The position numbers and the translations under genes were made by a program. The notes below the pieces were generated by a model. The model was not told the DNA's origin, ran no database searches, and was given only the letters and a program-made list of their open reading frames with translations. A stretch of DNA of 64,000 nucleotides, taken from JAPPFW01 sp965200835 (lineage in GTDB: Bacteria > Actinomycetota > Acidimicrobiia > Spongiisociales > Spongiisociaceae). The DNA lies in NCBI GenBank assembly GCA_965200835.1, contig OZ241390.1:868001-932000 (forward strand), written 5' to 3'. Of this stretch, positions 27,501 through 38,405 are shown in pieces. Numbering within the stretch: the first letter of the stretch is position 1; each line of letters opens with the position of its first letter.

Positions 27501-29825
27501 TCAGTGGTCGGCGGCACCATCCGGCAGCGCCTCCACAACCAGGTCGTCACCCCTCCGGCGTAGCACCTGAACCACCTCCTCGGGATCGCATCCGAGGGCT
27601 TCCGACAGGCCGGGAAGACCGGCCCCGGAGCGTAGCCCGGTCAGTCTCTCCACCAGAGCCCAGCTTGTCTCGCTCACCGGTGGCTGGAACACCGTCGACT
27701 CAGCCGACCAGTCGTTGGAGTCAAGTATCAGGGTCAGGTAGTCGCCGATGTTGGCCTTTTTCGCCTCGGCCAGCAACCTCGTTGATCCCAAGGTTGGACC
27801 GGTGATACTGGTGTCAGGAAGGGTAACTGTCAGCGACCCTCCTGTGGAAACCTCAAACTCAGCTACCTGGTTGGGGACAACCCCCAGGGCAGACCCTACT
27901 GCCACACTCAATGGACGCCCGCTTCCTCTAAGCACGTCTCGGTCCACCCGGAAGAGCAACCCGATCCGTCCCGGACCTAGATGGAAGAGTCCAGGCACTG
28001 TTCTGATCGGGGTATGACCAAATGTGTGAGTCTCGTCCTTTCCACGAAGCCGAACCCAGCCATCCTCTATCACGAAGGCCGGCGCACCACAGTACGCACG
28101 GACCGAGGCGTCCTTGGTACCGAAGTTCAAGCGAAGCCGGTCGACCACATCGTTGATCCGCACAGTCCCTTGATGTTCCAGGAGGGATCGAATCGATGAA
28201 GCAATTCCCTTGTATTCGGGGAGTCCCCACGAGACGAGCCCCCACTCCGTCCGGCTCACCCGACAGAATCGGTCATCACTCGCCAGCGCATTCTTTGTGG
28301 AGTTGACACTACGCACGAGTCCAACGTGATCCAGCAAGGCCTGCGTGGTGGTGGGTTCGCCTATGTCCTTGAGGCTGAAGGCCAGCTTGTCCGAGACCGG
28401 CCCTTTCCAACGCACCAGCCGGTTGTCGAACAACCGAAACCATCCCTTCCTACATAGCCAATCTTGATGGAATCTGTCGTGGAGACCCCAATCCATCAGT
28501 AATACGCTAGCTTTCTCCATCGGTATACATCCATGCTCGTCAGCCATATCAAGAACCCTGGAAGTCGGGTCATCTTCGATTGCTGACTTCAGAACCAACC
28601 AATCCCTTCGAAAGACGTAGGGACCGGCCAGAATCAAGAACACGCTGGAATAGTCTCTTATGCCGATGGGAGGAGTGAGCATTCCCAAGTCCTCCACATG
28701 ATCCATCGGTGCAGCGACCCCGACAGCATGACGTAGGCTGTCGATACGCCAACGAATAACCTGACCCTCTCCATCACGAATATGTAAACGAAGTTGAGCT
28801 ATCAAGCCTTGCTCTAACTGGCGAAGTCGCTCTCTCGTGATACCAAGTTCATTCCCCATCTTCTCCAGAGTGGGGATTGATCCAGGCCTGGCCGCCAGAC
28901 GAGCACGAAATATTCTGGCCTCCCTGGGCAGAAGCTGACCTGCCCACTCATCCAGGGCGACATGAGGGTCTAGCGCGAGCTCTGTTATCTCCGCAAGCCT
29001 TAACTGAGTCAGTTCATTCCATTCACGTGGCGTGTTCTTCTTGCTCATCAGCTTGGCAAAGGCATCTCCGAGAGTCACCGAGTCCGTCTCTAATACAGCC
29101 CAGGCTGCTATGTCATAAAAAAGCTGCTGTACTTGATCAGGTAACCAGGGCACAGACCGATCAATGGAAGGATCATCGTCTACGGACTCTTGAACAGACT
29201 TCACCGCTTCTGAATCAATCCGGCGAGACCGAGGAGGGTCTACTACATCTGCTCCAAGATTCTGAGATTGGGGAGCTTCAATCACATCCAGGTCAACACT
29301 TTGAGCAGTTAGCTCGGCACTCTCTATTACACACAACAGATCTATGAGAGTGGTCGTACCCACAGCACGCCACGACATGACATCGTCGATCTTCAACACA
29401 TCCGGACGAGACCCTTCCCCATTCTGCTCTATAAAGCGCTGGATGGCGTTGGAAGTACGGGTTCGTAGGGGGAGCTCAGCAACCCACGCTAGAGGAAGTC
29501 CAGCGGGAATGGCGATCCTCCCGGCTGGGTACGGCAAACGTCCCAGTTCACGACTGATGATCTGTTGATGGCGCTTGGGCAGTTCTGTGATGAACAACCG
29601 ATCCCAGCAGGAAGCATCGAGATCACCCAACGTGAGACCCGGATCCTCGATCAAGAGTCGTAACGAAGTGGGCGCCTCGTCCTCGCCGTACATTTGGCGA
29701 TATGCTCTGGGAACCAGCGGCCCTCCCGCGGACCCCCAGGCTGCTGCCTGTCGGGCCGCCCCGTAGGCTACCCCATTAGCGGCGGTGATACTCCAAGTGC
29801 GTTCTGCGAGGCTCAGGTCGTCCAT
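27501..29825 (-). CDS. Large protein with sigma-70 region 4-like HTH, second paralogue
   Basis: A 774 aa paralogue of the 765 aa protein at 15890, alignable from end to end with most residues identical in the C-terminal half. The same elements recur in order: DVMSWRAVGTTTLIDLLCVI (alpha-CTD-like HhH), GNELGITRERLRQLEQGL (sigma region 4-like HTH), then VRINDVVDRLRLNFGTKDASV (winged-helix-like). It has a slightly longer, Asp/Glu-rich linker around residue 185-215. It lies 46 bp downstream of the intact DUF4143 ATPase on the same strand and is probably co-transcribed with it. Base composition is visibly less GC-rich than the first copy. Function unknown. Confidence 0.8.
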   Translation of the reverse strand: MDDLSLAERTWSITAANGVAYGAARQAAAWGSAGGPLVPRAYRQMYGEDEAPTSLRLLIEDPGLTLGDLDASCWDRLFITELPKRHQQIISRELGRLPYPAGRIAIPAGLPLAWVAELPLRTRTSNAIQRFIEQNGEGSRPDVLKIDDVMSWRAVGTTTLIDLLCVIESAELTAQSVDLDVIEAPQSQNLGADVVDPPRSRRIDSEAVKSVQESVDDDPSIDRSVPWLPDQVQQLFYDIAAWAVLETDSVTLGDAFAKLMSKKNTPREWNELTQLRLAEITELALDPHVALDEWAGQLLPREARIFRARLAARPGSIPTLEKMGNELGITRERLRQLEQGLIAQLRLHIRDGEGQVIRWRIDSLRHAVGVAAPMDHVEDLGMLTPPIGIRDYSSVFLILAGPYVFRRDWLVLKSAIEDDPTSRVLDMADEHGCIPMEKASVLLMDWGLHDRFHQDWLCRKGWFRLFDNRLVRWKGPVSDKLAFSLKDIGEPTTTQALLDHVGLVRSVNSTKNALASDDRFCRVSRTEWGLVSWGLPEYKGIASSIRSLLEHQGTVRINDVVDRLRLNFGTKDASVRAYCGAPAFVIEDGWVRLRGKDETHTFGHTPIRTVPGLFHLGPGRIGLLFRVDRDVLRGSGRPLSVAVGSALGVVPNQVAEFEVSTGGSLTVTLPDTSITGPTLGSTRLLAEAKKANIGDYLTLILDSNDWSAESTVFQPPVSETSWALVERLTGLRSGAGLPGLSEALGCDPEEVVQVLRRRGDDLVVEALPDGAADH

Positions 29826-29871
29826 TCATGACCTGATACCACGGGGGTGTGACACGTATTTCAATCTCGAC

Positions 29872-31044
29872 TCAACGTGACTCGAACTGTCGTAACAACG
29901 GTACCAGCGATGACAACGGGACCACCTCATGGTTGCTCCGGGTCTGGCGGTCTGTGCCGCCGTAGGCGAGCACCCTGGCAGATGCCTTCGGGACTAGCCC
30001 GGCTATCCGGTCCAGGGAGCGGAAGGCATCGGAGGCGACGGTAGCGCCCGACTTGATCTCGATGGCCACCATCCCATCCCCAGTCTCGTACAGGAGGTCG
30101 CACTCCAACCCCCTCGAGTCCCGGAAGAAGGAGAGATTGGATCGCCGGCCCGTGTTGAATCGGTATTTGAGCACCTCCGCTACCGCGGCATTCTCGAAGA
30201 GGGCACCACGTAGGGGATGGGTAACCAGCTGATCAGGCCGCTCGATGCCGATCAGGTAGCTGGCCAGCCCTACGTCGTAGAAATAGAGCTTGGGTGATTT
30301 GACCAGCCGCTTGCGGAGATTGGCATGGAAAGGTCGCAACCGGAAGACAATGTAGCTTCGCTCCAGGATGGCTAGCCAGGCCCTGGCCGTGGTGTGGGAG
30401 ACACCGGCATCGGCTCCCAGGGAGCTCAGGTTGACGAGCTGGCCGATCCGCCCGGCGCACAGGCGGACGAACATACGAAAGCCTGCCAGGTTGCGTATCC
30501 CACCCAAACGGCGCACATCACGCTCCACATAGGTTTCGAAGTAGTCGCCGAGCGCCTGCTGAGGATCGAGGCCCTGGTCGTGGATGCGGGGGTAGAAGCC
30601 CGAGAAGAGGAGATCGTCGATCCCGTCGGATGCACCGGCCTGTTGCCGTTCTGCTATCGAGAAAGGAATGAGACGGAGGAGTGCGGTCCTCCCGGCCAAA
30701 GATTGGCTGATGGCATCGGAGACCGGGAACTGCTCGCTGCCCGTCAGCACGAACATGCCGTTCCGCCCGCTCTCATCAGCCAGCACTTGCAGGTAGGACA
30801 GGAGATCAGGAACATGCTGGATCTCGTCGATGATGGCCGGACCATCGAACCGAGCCAGGAACCCGCGCGGATCCGACTGGGCGAACTGGCGCTGATCCGG
30901 CGCCTCTAGGTTGGCGTAGTCGAGATCGGGGAAGGCAGCCCTACACAGGGTGGTCTTGCCAGACTGCCGAGGACCGGTGACCGTTACGAACGGATATTGT
31001 CCGAACAGCCTGGTCAGGTATGGGGTGATCTCCCGCTCGATCAT
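29872..31044 (-). CDS. DUF4143-type AAA ATPase
   Basis: A 390 aa P-loop ATPase with an N-terminal AAA_14 domain and a C-terminal DUF4143 (PD-(D/E)xK-like) domain. Walker A is GPRQSGKTTLCRAAFP (about residues 24-39), Walker B is PAIIDEIQHVPD and sensor 1 is FVLTGSEQF. The C-terminal part has the nuclease-like constellation DSRGLECDLLYETG ... VAIEIKSG, where Asp, Glu and Lys are spaced as in the fold. The family is abundant in bacteria and poorly characterised. Its partner downstream is the sigma-like protein at 27501. A near-perfect inverted repeat (31068-31100) lies 24 bp before its start, suggesting regulation. Confidence 0.88.
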   Translation of the reverse strand: MIEREITPYLTRLFGQYPFVTVTGPRQSGKTTLCRAAFPDLDYANLEAPDQRQFAQSDPRGFLARFDGPAIIDEIQHVPDLLSYLQVLADESGRNGMFVLTGSEQFPVSDAISQSLAGRTALLRLIPFSIAERQQAGASDGIDDLLFSGFYPRIHDQGLDPQQALGDYFETYVERDVRRLGGIRNLAGFRMFVRLCAGRIGQLVNLSSLGADAGVSHTTARAWLAILERSYIVFRLRPFHANLRKRLVKSPKLYFYDVGLASYLIGIERPDQLVTHPLRGALFENAAVAEVLKYRFNTGRRSNLSFFRDSRGLECDLLYETGDGMVAIEIKSGATVASDAFRSLDRIAGLVPKASARVLAYGGTDRQTRSNHEVVPLSSLVPLLRQFESR

Positions 31045-31067
31045 GGCTTGTCATAGTAACGACCTCT

Positions 31068-31100
31068 GCACATATTGAAAGTACTACGTTCAATATGTGC
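31068..31100. promoter_or_regulatory. Perfect 12-bp inverted repeat upstream of the DUF4143 ATPase
   Basis: GCACATATTGAA (31068-31079) and TTCAATATGTGC (31089-31100) are exact reverse complements with a 9-nt spacer. The repeat lies between the divergent ATPase (start 31044) and methylase (start 31203) genes. It is AT-rich against a GC-rich background and has no T-run, so an operator is likelier than a terminator. Confidence 0.65.
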
Positions 31101-31202
31101 CATACCCGTAGTGGTGTCACACCCCAGTGCTACGTTTCCTCATGAGGCCTTGCGAGATGGCGCGAACCCGGCTCGGCCTGCCGCAGAGGAGGAGAGATCG
31201 GA

Positions 31203-34200
31203 ATGAACGCATCGATGACCGATGATCGGATCCGAGAACTGCTGGATGGCGCCGACTACTTCGGCTTGTTCCATGACCTAGGTTGGGACAACCCCCCCGA
31301 TACCGGACCCGTTTGGGTCGAGGACGTCGATCTGGTCGCCAGCCGAGTCGTCGACAAGAAGGGTGTGGCTGTTTGGAAGGTGCAATGCGACAGCCCTCCG
31401 AATCCGCGACAGAAGCTGCCTGTCGCCCGCGAATTGCGGAAGCACTCCCCACTGGGCCGGTTGGTGCTGTTCAACATGCCCGAGCAGGTCCTGTTCTTGT
31501 GGCCGGAGCGCACCCAGTCGGGCCGGGACCGTCTGGTCGACCATGTTTACGACAAGCACCGCGGGGGTGGTGACGCGGTACTTCAGCGACTGCGGAGGGT
31601 CCAGTTCAGGCTGGCCGAGTTCGAGAGTCTGACTCCCCTGACCGTCCTGGATCGGGTCAGGGGTTCCTTCAACGTCGAGAAGGTCACCCGGTCCTTCTAC
31701 CGGGAGTTCAAGAAGTATCACACGGAGCTGGTGAAACGGATCCACGGGATCAGCCAAGAAGCCGACCGCCGCTGGTACGCCGTCTGTGTTGATGAACCGG
31801 CTCATGTTCATCTACTTCATCCAGCGCAAGGGTTTCATGGATGGCGACCAGGACTATCTCCGCAGCCGGCTCACCATGGTTCGCCAATGCTTCGGCCCTG
31901 ACCGGTCCAGAGCGTTCTTCGGCGAGTTCTTGCTTCCGCTGTTCCACGAGGGTCTCGGCAATCCGGTACCCAAGTATGTGGACCCGGATGTGAGAAAGAT
32001 AGTTGGCAAGGTCCCCTACATAAACGGTGGCATCTTCGAGCTACATGCACTCGAGCAACATCACAGCATCTACATCGAGGACGACGTATTCGAGCAGCTG
32101 TTCGACTTCTTCGACAAGTGGCGCTGGCATCTCAATGAGAGCCCCACCGGCTCGGACGATGAAATCAGCCCCGACATCCTGGGCTTCATCTTCGAGCAGT
32201 ACGTGAACCAAAAGGATCAGGGCGCCTACTACACCAAACCTGACGTGACCGGCTACATGTCGACTTCAGCGATCATTCCGGCTGTCGTTGACCGATTGGT
32301 AGCGGCTGGCCTGGAAGACCCCTGTGAACTATTGCGCAGCTCGGGCTCGGATTACGTCCACAGCAGCCTCGGTTATGGCGCTGGCCAGACACCTGATAAT
32401 AAGCAGCATCCAGCATCCAGCATCAAGCGAGCCAGGAGCCGGACCCAGATATCGCGCTGCCTGGCGAAAGATGGTGCGACGTCACACACCGTCACGAAAC
32501 GTATGCGAAGCTGGTCCAGGACCTGTCACAACCTAGTGACTGGACCATTGACGATGCCATCACGTTAAACCTCGATCTACCGACCCTCCTTACTGACTAC
32601 CTCTCCCTCCTCAAGACACCGGACGAGTGCCAGACTGCCTTCGAGGTACTCCGGTCGCTCACTATCTGCGATCCCACAGTGGGTTCCGGTGCATTCCTCC
32701 TGGCAGCGCTGGACGTACTAGACCCGATGTACACGACGGTCATGGAGACCGCGTATCAACTCAGGGCTGACGGCAAGGGAACTGCGCCCTTCCTAGCCGA
32801 GGCTGAAGAACATACCAGCGACCGTTACTGGATGCTCAGAACTGCCTGCCTCAACAACCTGTACGGGCTGGACATCATGTCCGAAGCGGTGGAGATCGCC
32901 AAGCTTCGCCTATTCCTCAAACTTGCTGCTGAACTCAATGACTTCACCCAGATAGAACCACTGCCCGATCTCGACTTCAATATCAAGTCGGGCAATCTGC
33001 TAGTGGGTCTGGCTGACATTGATGATGCCAACCGGCGCTTCGCAACAGACCACCTGCCCCTGGCAGACTTGGGCACTGCGGTCACGGCAGCTGGCCTCGC
33101 GGCTACGGCCTACAAGCATTTCATCGACTCGCAGAGCGCAGATACCGGAGATCGGGCTGATCCGGACGCCAAGCAGCAACTTGAAACCAATATCAAGATA
33201 GCTACGACGATAGCGGATTGTGTTCTCCACGGACTACGAGCAGAGCAGATCAACCTCGCAGAGTGGCGACGAACACATAACCCCTTCCACTGGTTCGCAG
33301 AGTTCCCTGCCGTATGGCAACACGGCGGATTCGATGTGATCATCGGTAACCCGCCGTACATCGCCGCGACGAAGGTAAAGGGCTACACCTGGCAAGGATA
33401 TGAAGCCCAGAAGTGCCCTGACCTTTATGCAGTCTGTGTAGAGCGCGCATCAAATCTCCTTAACACACGAGGGTGCATAGCCATGATCGTTATGCACTCT
33501 CTATGCTTTGGGAGACGATTTGAGTCCGTCCGCTCCTTTCTAACACAACGATTTTCTACAATCTGGGTATCGTCCTATGCAAAGATACCTGATAGTCTGT
33601 TCTCTGGCTCAGCACGGGTACGAAATACAATCATCGTGGCTAGCAACGTTGGACACCCTAATCTCTTTACAACCAGATGCAGGCGTTGGCGCACGCCTGG
33701 ACGACCAACACTGTTCTCTACTTAGAGTATACGACATCACTTCCAAACCTACTAAGGGTCAACCAAAAACAGTGGCCGTTTATAGATGACCAGGCTACTG
33801 CCTCCGCCTTTAGTTCTATGGTAGATAGATACCAGCCATTGCTAAGCGTTCTTCGTAAAGAGAATTGCACAGCCGCCAGACTAGGCTATGCACCTACCTC
33901 CTATAATACGCTGAACATCTTTGTAACTCCACCACCAATAATCACGGCGAGTGGTTGTGAGACAACTTCGTCAAGTAACAAGTGGTTAGCCTTTGCCACG
34001 GATGCCGACCGTGACTTAGGTTTTCTCGCTTTTGCGGGGCGCTGGGGATACTTATGGTGGCTGACATATGGTGATGACTTTGACGTAACCAAGGGTGTTC
34101 TCACGACTTTCCCTGCTGGAGTTACAGAGTTAGAGAATTCCAGAGCTTTTCCTGAGTTACTCATGCTTTCTGCCGAACTTCAGAAAGAGTTACCCAAGCA

Positions 34201-34372
34201 CCTTCGGTGGAAACTCAATGCAGGTAAGAGAATCGGCCGCTACGATCTACGTGGGTGTCGGAACATAACTGACGAAGCGGATCTTGTTCTAGCCAAGGTA
34301 TGGGATGTCGAGTTTGCTTATGAAGCGGCGGGAAACCTACGCGACCGGATGACCTTCGGACAGAACGACTAG
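31203..34372 (+). pseudogene. Eco57I-type adenine-specific methylase, disrupted at three places
   Basis: Reassembled from three frames, this was a protein of about 1050 aa. Its N-terminal part (FGLFHDLGWD, RRWYA ... LMNRLMFIYFIQRKGF) and central part (DQGAYYTKPDVTGYM) match the restriction-methylase class. SAM motif I is DPTVGSGAFLLAAL and the catalytic motif IV is DVIIGNPPYIA, so an N6-adenine methylase. Lesions: one extra base at about 31782; a frame change at the CAGCATC triple repeat (32404-32424); one lost T at about 33722. Each repaired junction reads smoothly. The helicase gene follows six bases later. The last 900 bases are notably AT-richer than the first part. Confidence 0.82.
32404..32424 (+). 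repeat. Three tandem copies of the heptamer CAGCATC inside the methylase
   Basis: Three exact copies of CAGCATC lie back to back. With one copy the methylase frame is continuous across this point (codons read AAG CAG CAT CAA GCG AGC CAG GAG). The two extra copies add 14 bp and shift the frame. Copy-number change by slipped-strand mispairing would therefore switch the frame. Confidence 0.85.
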
Positions 34373-34377
34373 TTCCG

Positions 34378-37300
34378 ATGCCTCGCATACTCGATAACAT
34401 TGAGTTCTTCATGGGGGAGGCCCTCTTGGACTCCCTTCTGGAGAACACGGTAACGCTGGATGCCGCGGTCGGATATTTCAATCTGCGCGGCTGGAAGCTG
34501 ATTGCCGAGTATGTCGACTGCCTACCCGATCGACCGGACGATACTCCGAAGGTCCGAGTACTGGTGGGGATGACGGAACATCCCACCGATGAGATGCGCC
34601 GACTTCAGCGTTTCCGGACCTCTCCCCCCGCTGACCAGAAAGACGCTCACCAAAATGCCGAGAGGACCTTGGACGAGATGCGTGGCCAGCTGGAGGTCGG
34701 GTTGCCGACCGCGTCGGACGAGGAAGCACTACGCCAATTGCGGGACCACCTAGACACCGGAGTCGTCGATTTGCGGCTTTTCCTAGCTCATCGGCTGCAT
34801 GCCAAGCTGTACCTCTGCCACAAGGACAGCACCGACAACCCGTGCACCGGATATGTCGGCTCCTCCAACCTGACCCGGGCCGGACTGTGCCAGCCGGGCG
34901 AGCTGAACGTGGATGTCACCGACCATGACTCCACCGCCAAGCTCGCCACGTGGTTCGAGAAGTTATGGAGCGACCCCCTTACCCTGCCGGTCAGCCCCCA
35001 GCTGGTGGAGATAGTCGACCGGTCTTGGGCATCCGTCCACTGGACCCCTACTTGGTCTGCCTGAAGATGGCCTGGCATCTTTCCCGGGAGGCACGCGAGG
35101 GTCTGCTCCAGTATGGACTACCCGCCTCCATGGCCGACAAGCTCCTGGACTTTCAGACGGCGGCCGTGAACATTGCGGCGCGGATCGTGTACCAGAGAGG
35201 TGGGGCGATCATCGGCGATGTGGTCGGCCTGGGCAAGACGCTGATCGCTACCGCCATTGCCCGCCTTCTCCAGGAGGAACACGGCATGAGCACGCTGGTC
35301 GTGTGCCCCAAGAATCTGGTTCCCATGTGGAAGTCCTACCTAGAGAACTACGAGATCCGCGGGCGTGTGGAGTCACTATCCATGGTGCCGCGCGGTTCGT
35401 TGTCGGAGCTGCGTCGTTACCAGCTGGTGGTGGTGGACGAATCCCACAATCTCCGCAACCGGGAGACCAAGACCTGGAAGAAGCTCCGGTCCTATGTAGA
35501 AGAGAACGACTCCAAGGTGGTGCTGCTGTCCGCCACCCCGTTCAACAAGGACGTATCCGATCTAGATGCCCAACTGAGCTTGTTCCTGAGTGACGACCAT
35601 GACCTCGGCATCCGTCCGGAGCAGGCGATCGCCATGGCGGGGGAAGCAGCGTTCGGCCTGACATGCGAGGGTCGTACGACCACTATCGCCGCCTTTCGTC
35701 AGTCCCCCTTCCCGGAGGACTGGCAGGACCTGCTGTCCCAGTTCATGGTTCGACGCACCCGGCGCTTCATCGAGGACAACTACGCCCACGAAGATGACCA
35801 GGGCCGCCCATATTTGGAGTTCGGGGACGGTAGCTGCTTCTACTTTCCCGAACGCTTAGCCAAACCGGTCGAACAGGACCTGCCGCGCAGCGACCCGTCG
35901 CGGCAAATGGTGAGCCAGGCCACTCTGGACGCGGTGGCGGATCTAACTCTGCCCCGCTACCGGATAGGTGATTACCTGCTCGAGTCAGAGACCCTAACCA
36001 AGGCCGAGCGGAAACTGATAGACGACCTGACCAGATCGGGTCGGGGGAACCTCATGGGGTTCACCCGGGTGATGCTGTTCAAACGGCTGTCCTCCTCCGG
36101 TCCCGCCTTCCTGGCCACGCTAAGACGCCACGCTCTGCGGAACCGAGTCGCCCTGTATGCGGTCGACAACAGACTTTCCATCCCGATCGGAACAGTCGAT
36201 AACACCCTGTGGTCCGGTGAAGGAGACCATGACACGGGCGACCTGTTCGAGAACGGCGCCCTCTATGCCGATGCTCCCGGTGACTCTCCCTCAGCCGAAG
36301 TTGCCTACGAGATGCTAGTCGAGGCCGGACGCCGCAACATACGCTGGCTACGCGCCGAACTTCTGGTCGAGGAGTTCGCTGACGATCTGCGAGACGACAT
36401 CGAGATCCTCGATCGACTCCTATCGCGGTTCGGAAACTGGGACCCGGACAGGGACAGCAAAGTCGCCCAGTTGATGCGCTTGGCGTCCATCGACCACCCG
36501 AACGACAAGCTCATCGTGTTCACCGAGTATGCCGACACCGCCCGCTACATCGTTGCCGAGCTCCAGCGCCGGGGACTGGATCGGGTGGCCGAGGTGACCG
36601 GCTCGTCGGACAACCCCATGGCGCTGGCACGTCGCTTCTCTCCTGTGTCCAACAACGTGGATCCGGATGAGATCAAAGAGGAATTGCGGGTGTTGGTGTC
36701 AACCGATGTGCTGTCGGAGGGGCAGAACCTCCAGGATGCCCACATCATCGTCAACTACGACCTTCCCTGGGCAATAGTCAAGCTGGTGCAGAGGGCTGGG
36801 CGAGTGGACCGGATCGGCCAGCAATCAGAGCAGGTGATCGTCTACTCCCTGCTACCCGCCGGGAGGATCGAGGACGAGATAAGACTGAGGAGCCGGATAA
36901 GAGACCGACTCCAGGAGAGCGCCCAGCTATTGGGCTCTGATGAGAAGTTCTTCGGAGAACCCGGCGAGCGCGCCGTGATCGAAGGAAGGTATAACGAGGA
37001 GTCCGAGTACGAGCTGGCGGACGGCCTCGGCGATGTCGACCCAGTGTCGATGGCCTACGAGATCTGGCAGGGTGCCACTGCCAACGACCGGCAGCTGGCC
37101 AAGCGGGTCGAGGAACTGCCTAATGTCGTGTATTCGACTCTGGCTCTCACCGATAGCGACGGGCCTTCGGAAGGAGTGCTGGTCCATTCCCAAACCGTCA
37201 CCGGATCCGACGCCTTCGCTTTCGTATCCGCGGACGAGTCGGGCAAGCGGGTAACCCCCCAGCGAGCTCTGAGAATGGCGGAGTGCTCACCCGAGACCCC

Positions 37301-37694
37301 ACCCGCTCCCCGCCTTGCCGCGCATCATGATCTGGTCAGAGCAGCTTTCGAAGGACCTCTGACCGCCCCACCCGAACGCCCGGCCAACACGCTGGGGGGA
37401 GTGAGAGGACGGATCTGGACTCGGTTGGATCCCCTCAGAACGAACTCGGCCGACAATCTGTTCTGGACCCAAGCCGAACTGGAAGCTGCTTTGAACGAAC
37501 TCCACCAGCACCCACTGCAGGAGACCGCCACGGACCGGTTGGCCAGAGCCCTGAAAGAGCGCAGCAACGAGGATCTCGCTGGCCTACTGGTCAACCTTCA
37601 CAAGGATGGTGACCTATGTAACCACCCAGACCAGACGACACCCGACGAGAGAAGCGAACCCAAAGTGATCTGCTCGATGGGCTTCACGACCTGA
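34378..37694 (+). pseudogene. Phospholipase D-like / SNF2 helicase, one frameshift
   Basis: Two overlapping frames form one protein of about 1105 aa. The N-terminal ~220 residues are a phospholipase D-type nuclease domain: HAKLYLCH gives the H-x-K and GSSNLTRAGL follows. The C-terminal part is an SNF2 helicase: GDVVGLGKTLIATA (Walker A), VVVDESHNLRN (DESH box), LLSATPFNKD, VFTEYADTARYIVAEL, STDVLSEGQNLQ and QRAGRVDRIGQ. One missing base around 35036 breaks the frame between RSWASV and LDPYLVCLKMAW. With the methylase it forms a two-gene methylase plus nuclease-helicase restriction-type system, recalling DISARM-like or SNF2-PLD loci. It is inactive unless the indel is a sequencing error. Confidence 0.82.
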
Positions 37695-37844
37695 CACTTA
37701 GCATCGGAAGCCGCCGTCGCAAGTCCCAGTGAGAGTTAGTAGCTACCCAGACACGCCAGCAAGTTGCCTTATTCCATCTCGGAACACCTGGAAACTGTTC
37801 GATCGGTTCCTGTCTACATCCATACGAGGACCAATTCTCCGAGC

Positions 37845-38399
37845 TCATTCACACTTGAGGGTTCCGATCTCGGGGTAACCGAGTTTCTTCAAGCGAGCGG
37901 CGCCACCCGGGTGAACGGCATCGGTGAGTACCTCCCAGGTACCAACTATACTATCCTGGACATATCCATCGATCACCCGTGTCTTCGCGCTAGGATATGC
38001 GCTCATAACTGCTTCCCGATCTCCCAACATCCAAGCCTCGACCTCCTCAATAGCAATTCGAAACAACGTAGTCGGTGCCGGGCTACAAGAGTCTAGAATA
38101 GTGTTCAGTTCTCCCTTGAATTCAAGGCAGTCTCTACGGTCTAGATCCACTAGAACAATTACAGCAGTGTCGACTCCGAGAGACCGACCAAGCCCCCTTA
38201 AGAGCCGAGGCAGTTGTGACAGCAGCAGACGCTTACTCGGATCGGAGATACCCTTGAGCCCATGAGGTAAATGTCCCAACCCTTTGTACGAGTGAGTCGT
38301 CCAAGAATGGAGTTGATTCTTGGGACCGAGAATCTTCCTCAATAAACACTCCACGAGTATCGATCCCGAGCTATCCTCCACCATTACCTCAAAATACAC
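37845..38399 (-). CDS. DUF4276 / Toprim-like protein
   Basis: A 184 aa protein with Toprim-like acidic residues: VMVEDSSGS near the N-terminus (Glu) and AVIVLVDLDRRDC in the middle (D-x-D). IAIEEVEAWMLGD is the typical DUF4276 block. Genes of this family sit beside AAA15-type ATPases, as here, where the broken ATPase ends seven bases upstream. Known ATPase-Toprim pairs (AbiL, RloAB, OLD-like) act in phage exclusion; applying that here is inference. The gene starts with GTG 38399 and is intact, but its partner is not. The surrounding DNA is AT-rich for this genome. Confidence 0.75.
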   Translation of the reverse strand: MYFEVMVEDSSGSILVECLLRKILGPKNQLHSWTTHSYKGLGHLPHGLKGISDPSKRLLLSQLPRLLRGLGRSLGVDTAVIVLVDLDRRDCLEFKGELNTILDSCSPAPTTLFRIAIEEVEAWMLGDREAVMSAYPSAKTRVIDGYVQDSIVGTWEVLTDAVHPGGAARLKKLGYPEIGTLKCE

Positions 38400-38405
38400 G
38401 ACGAA

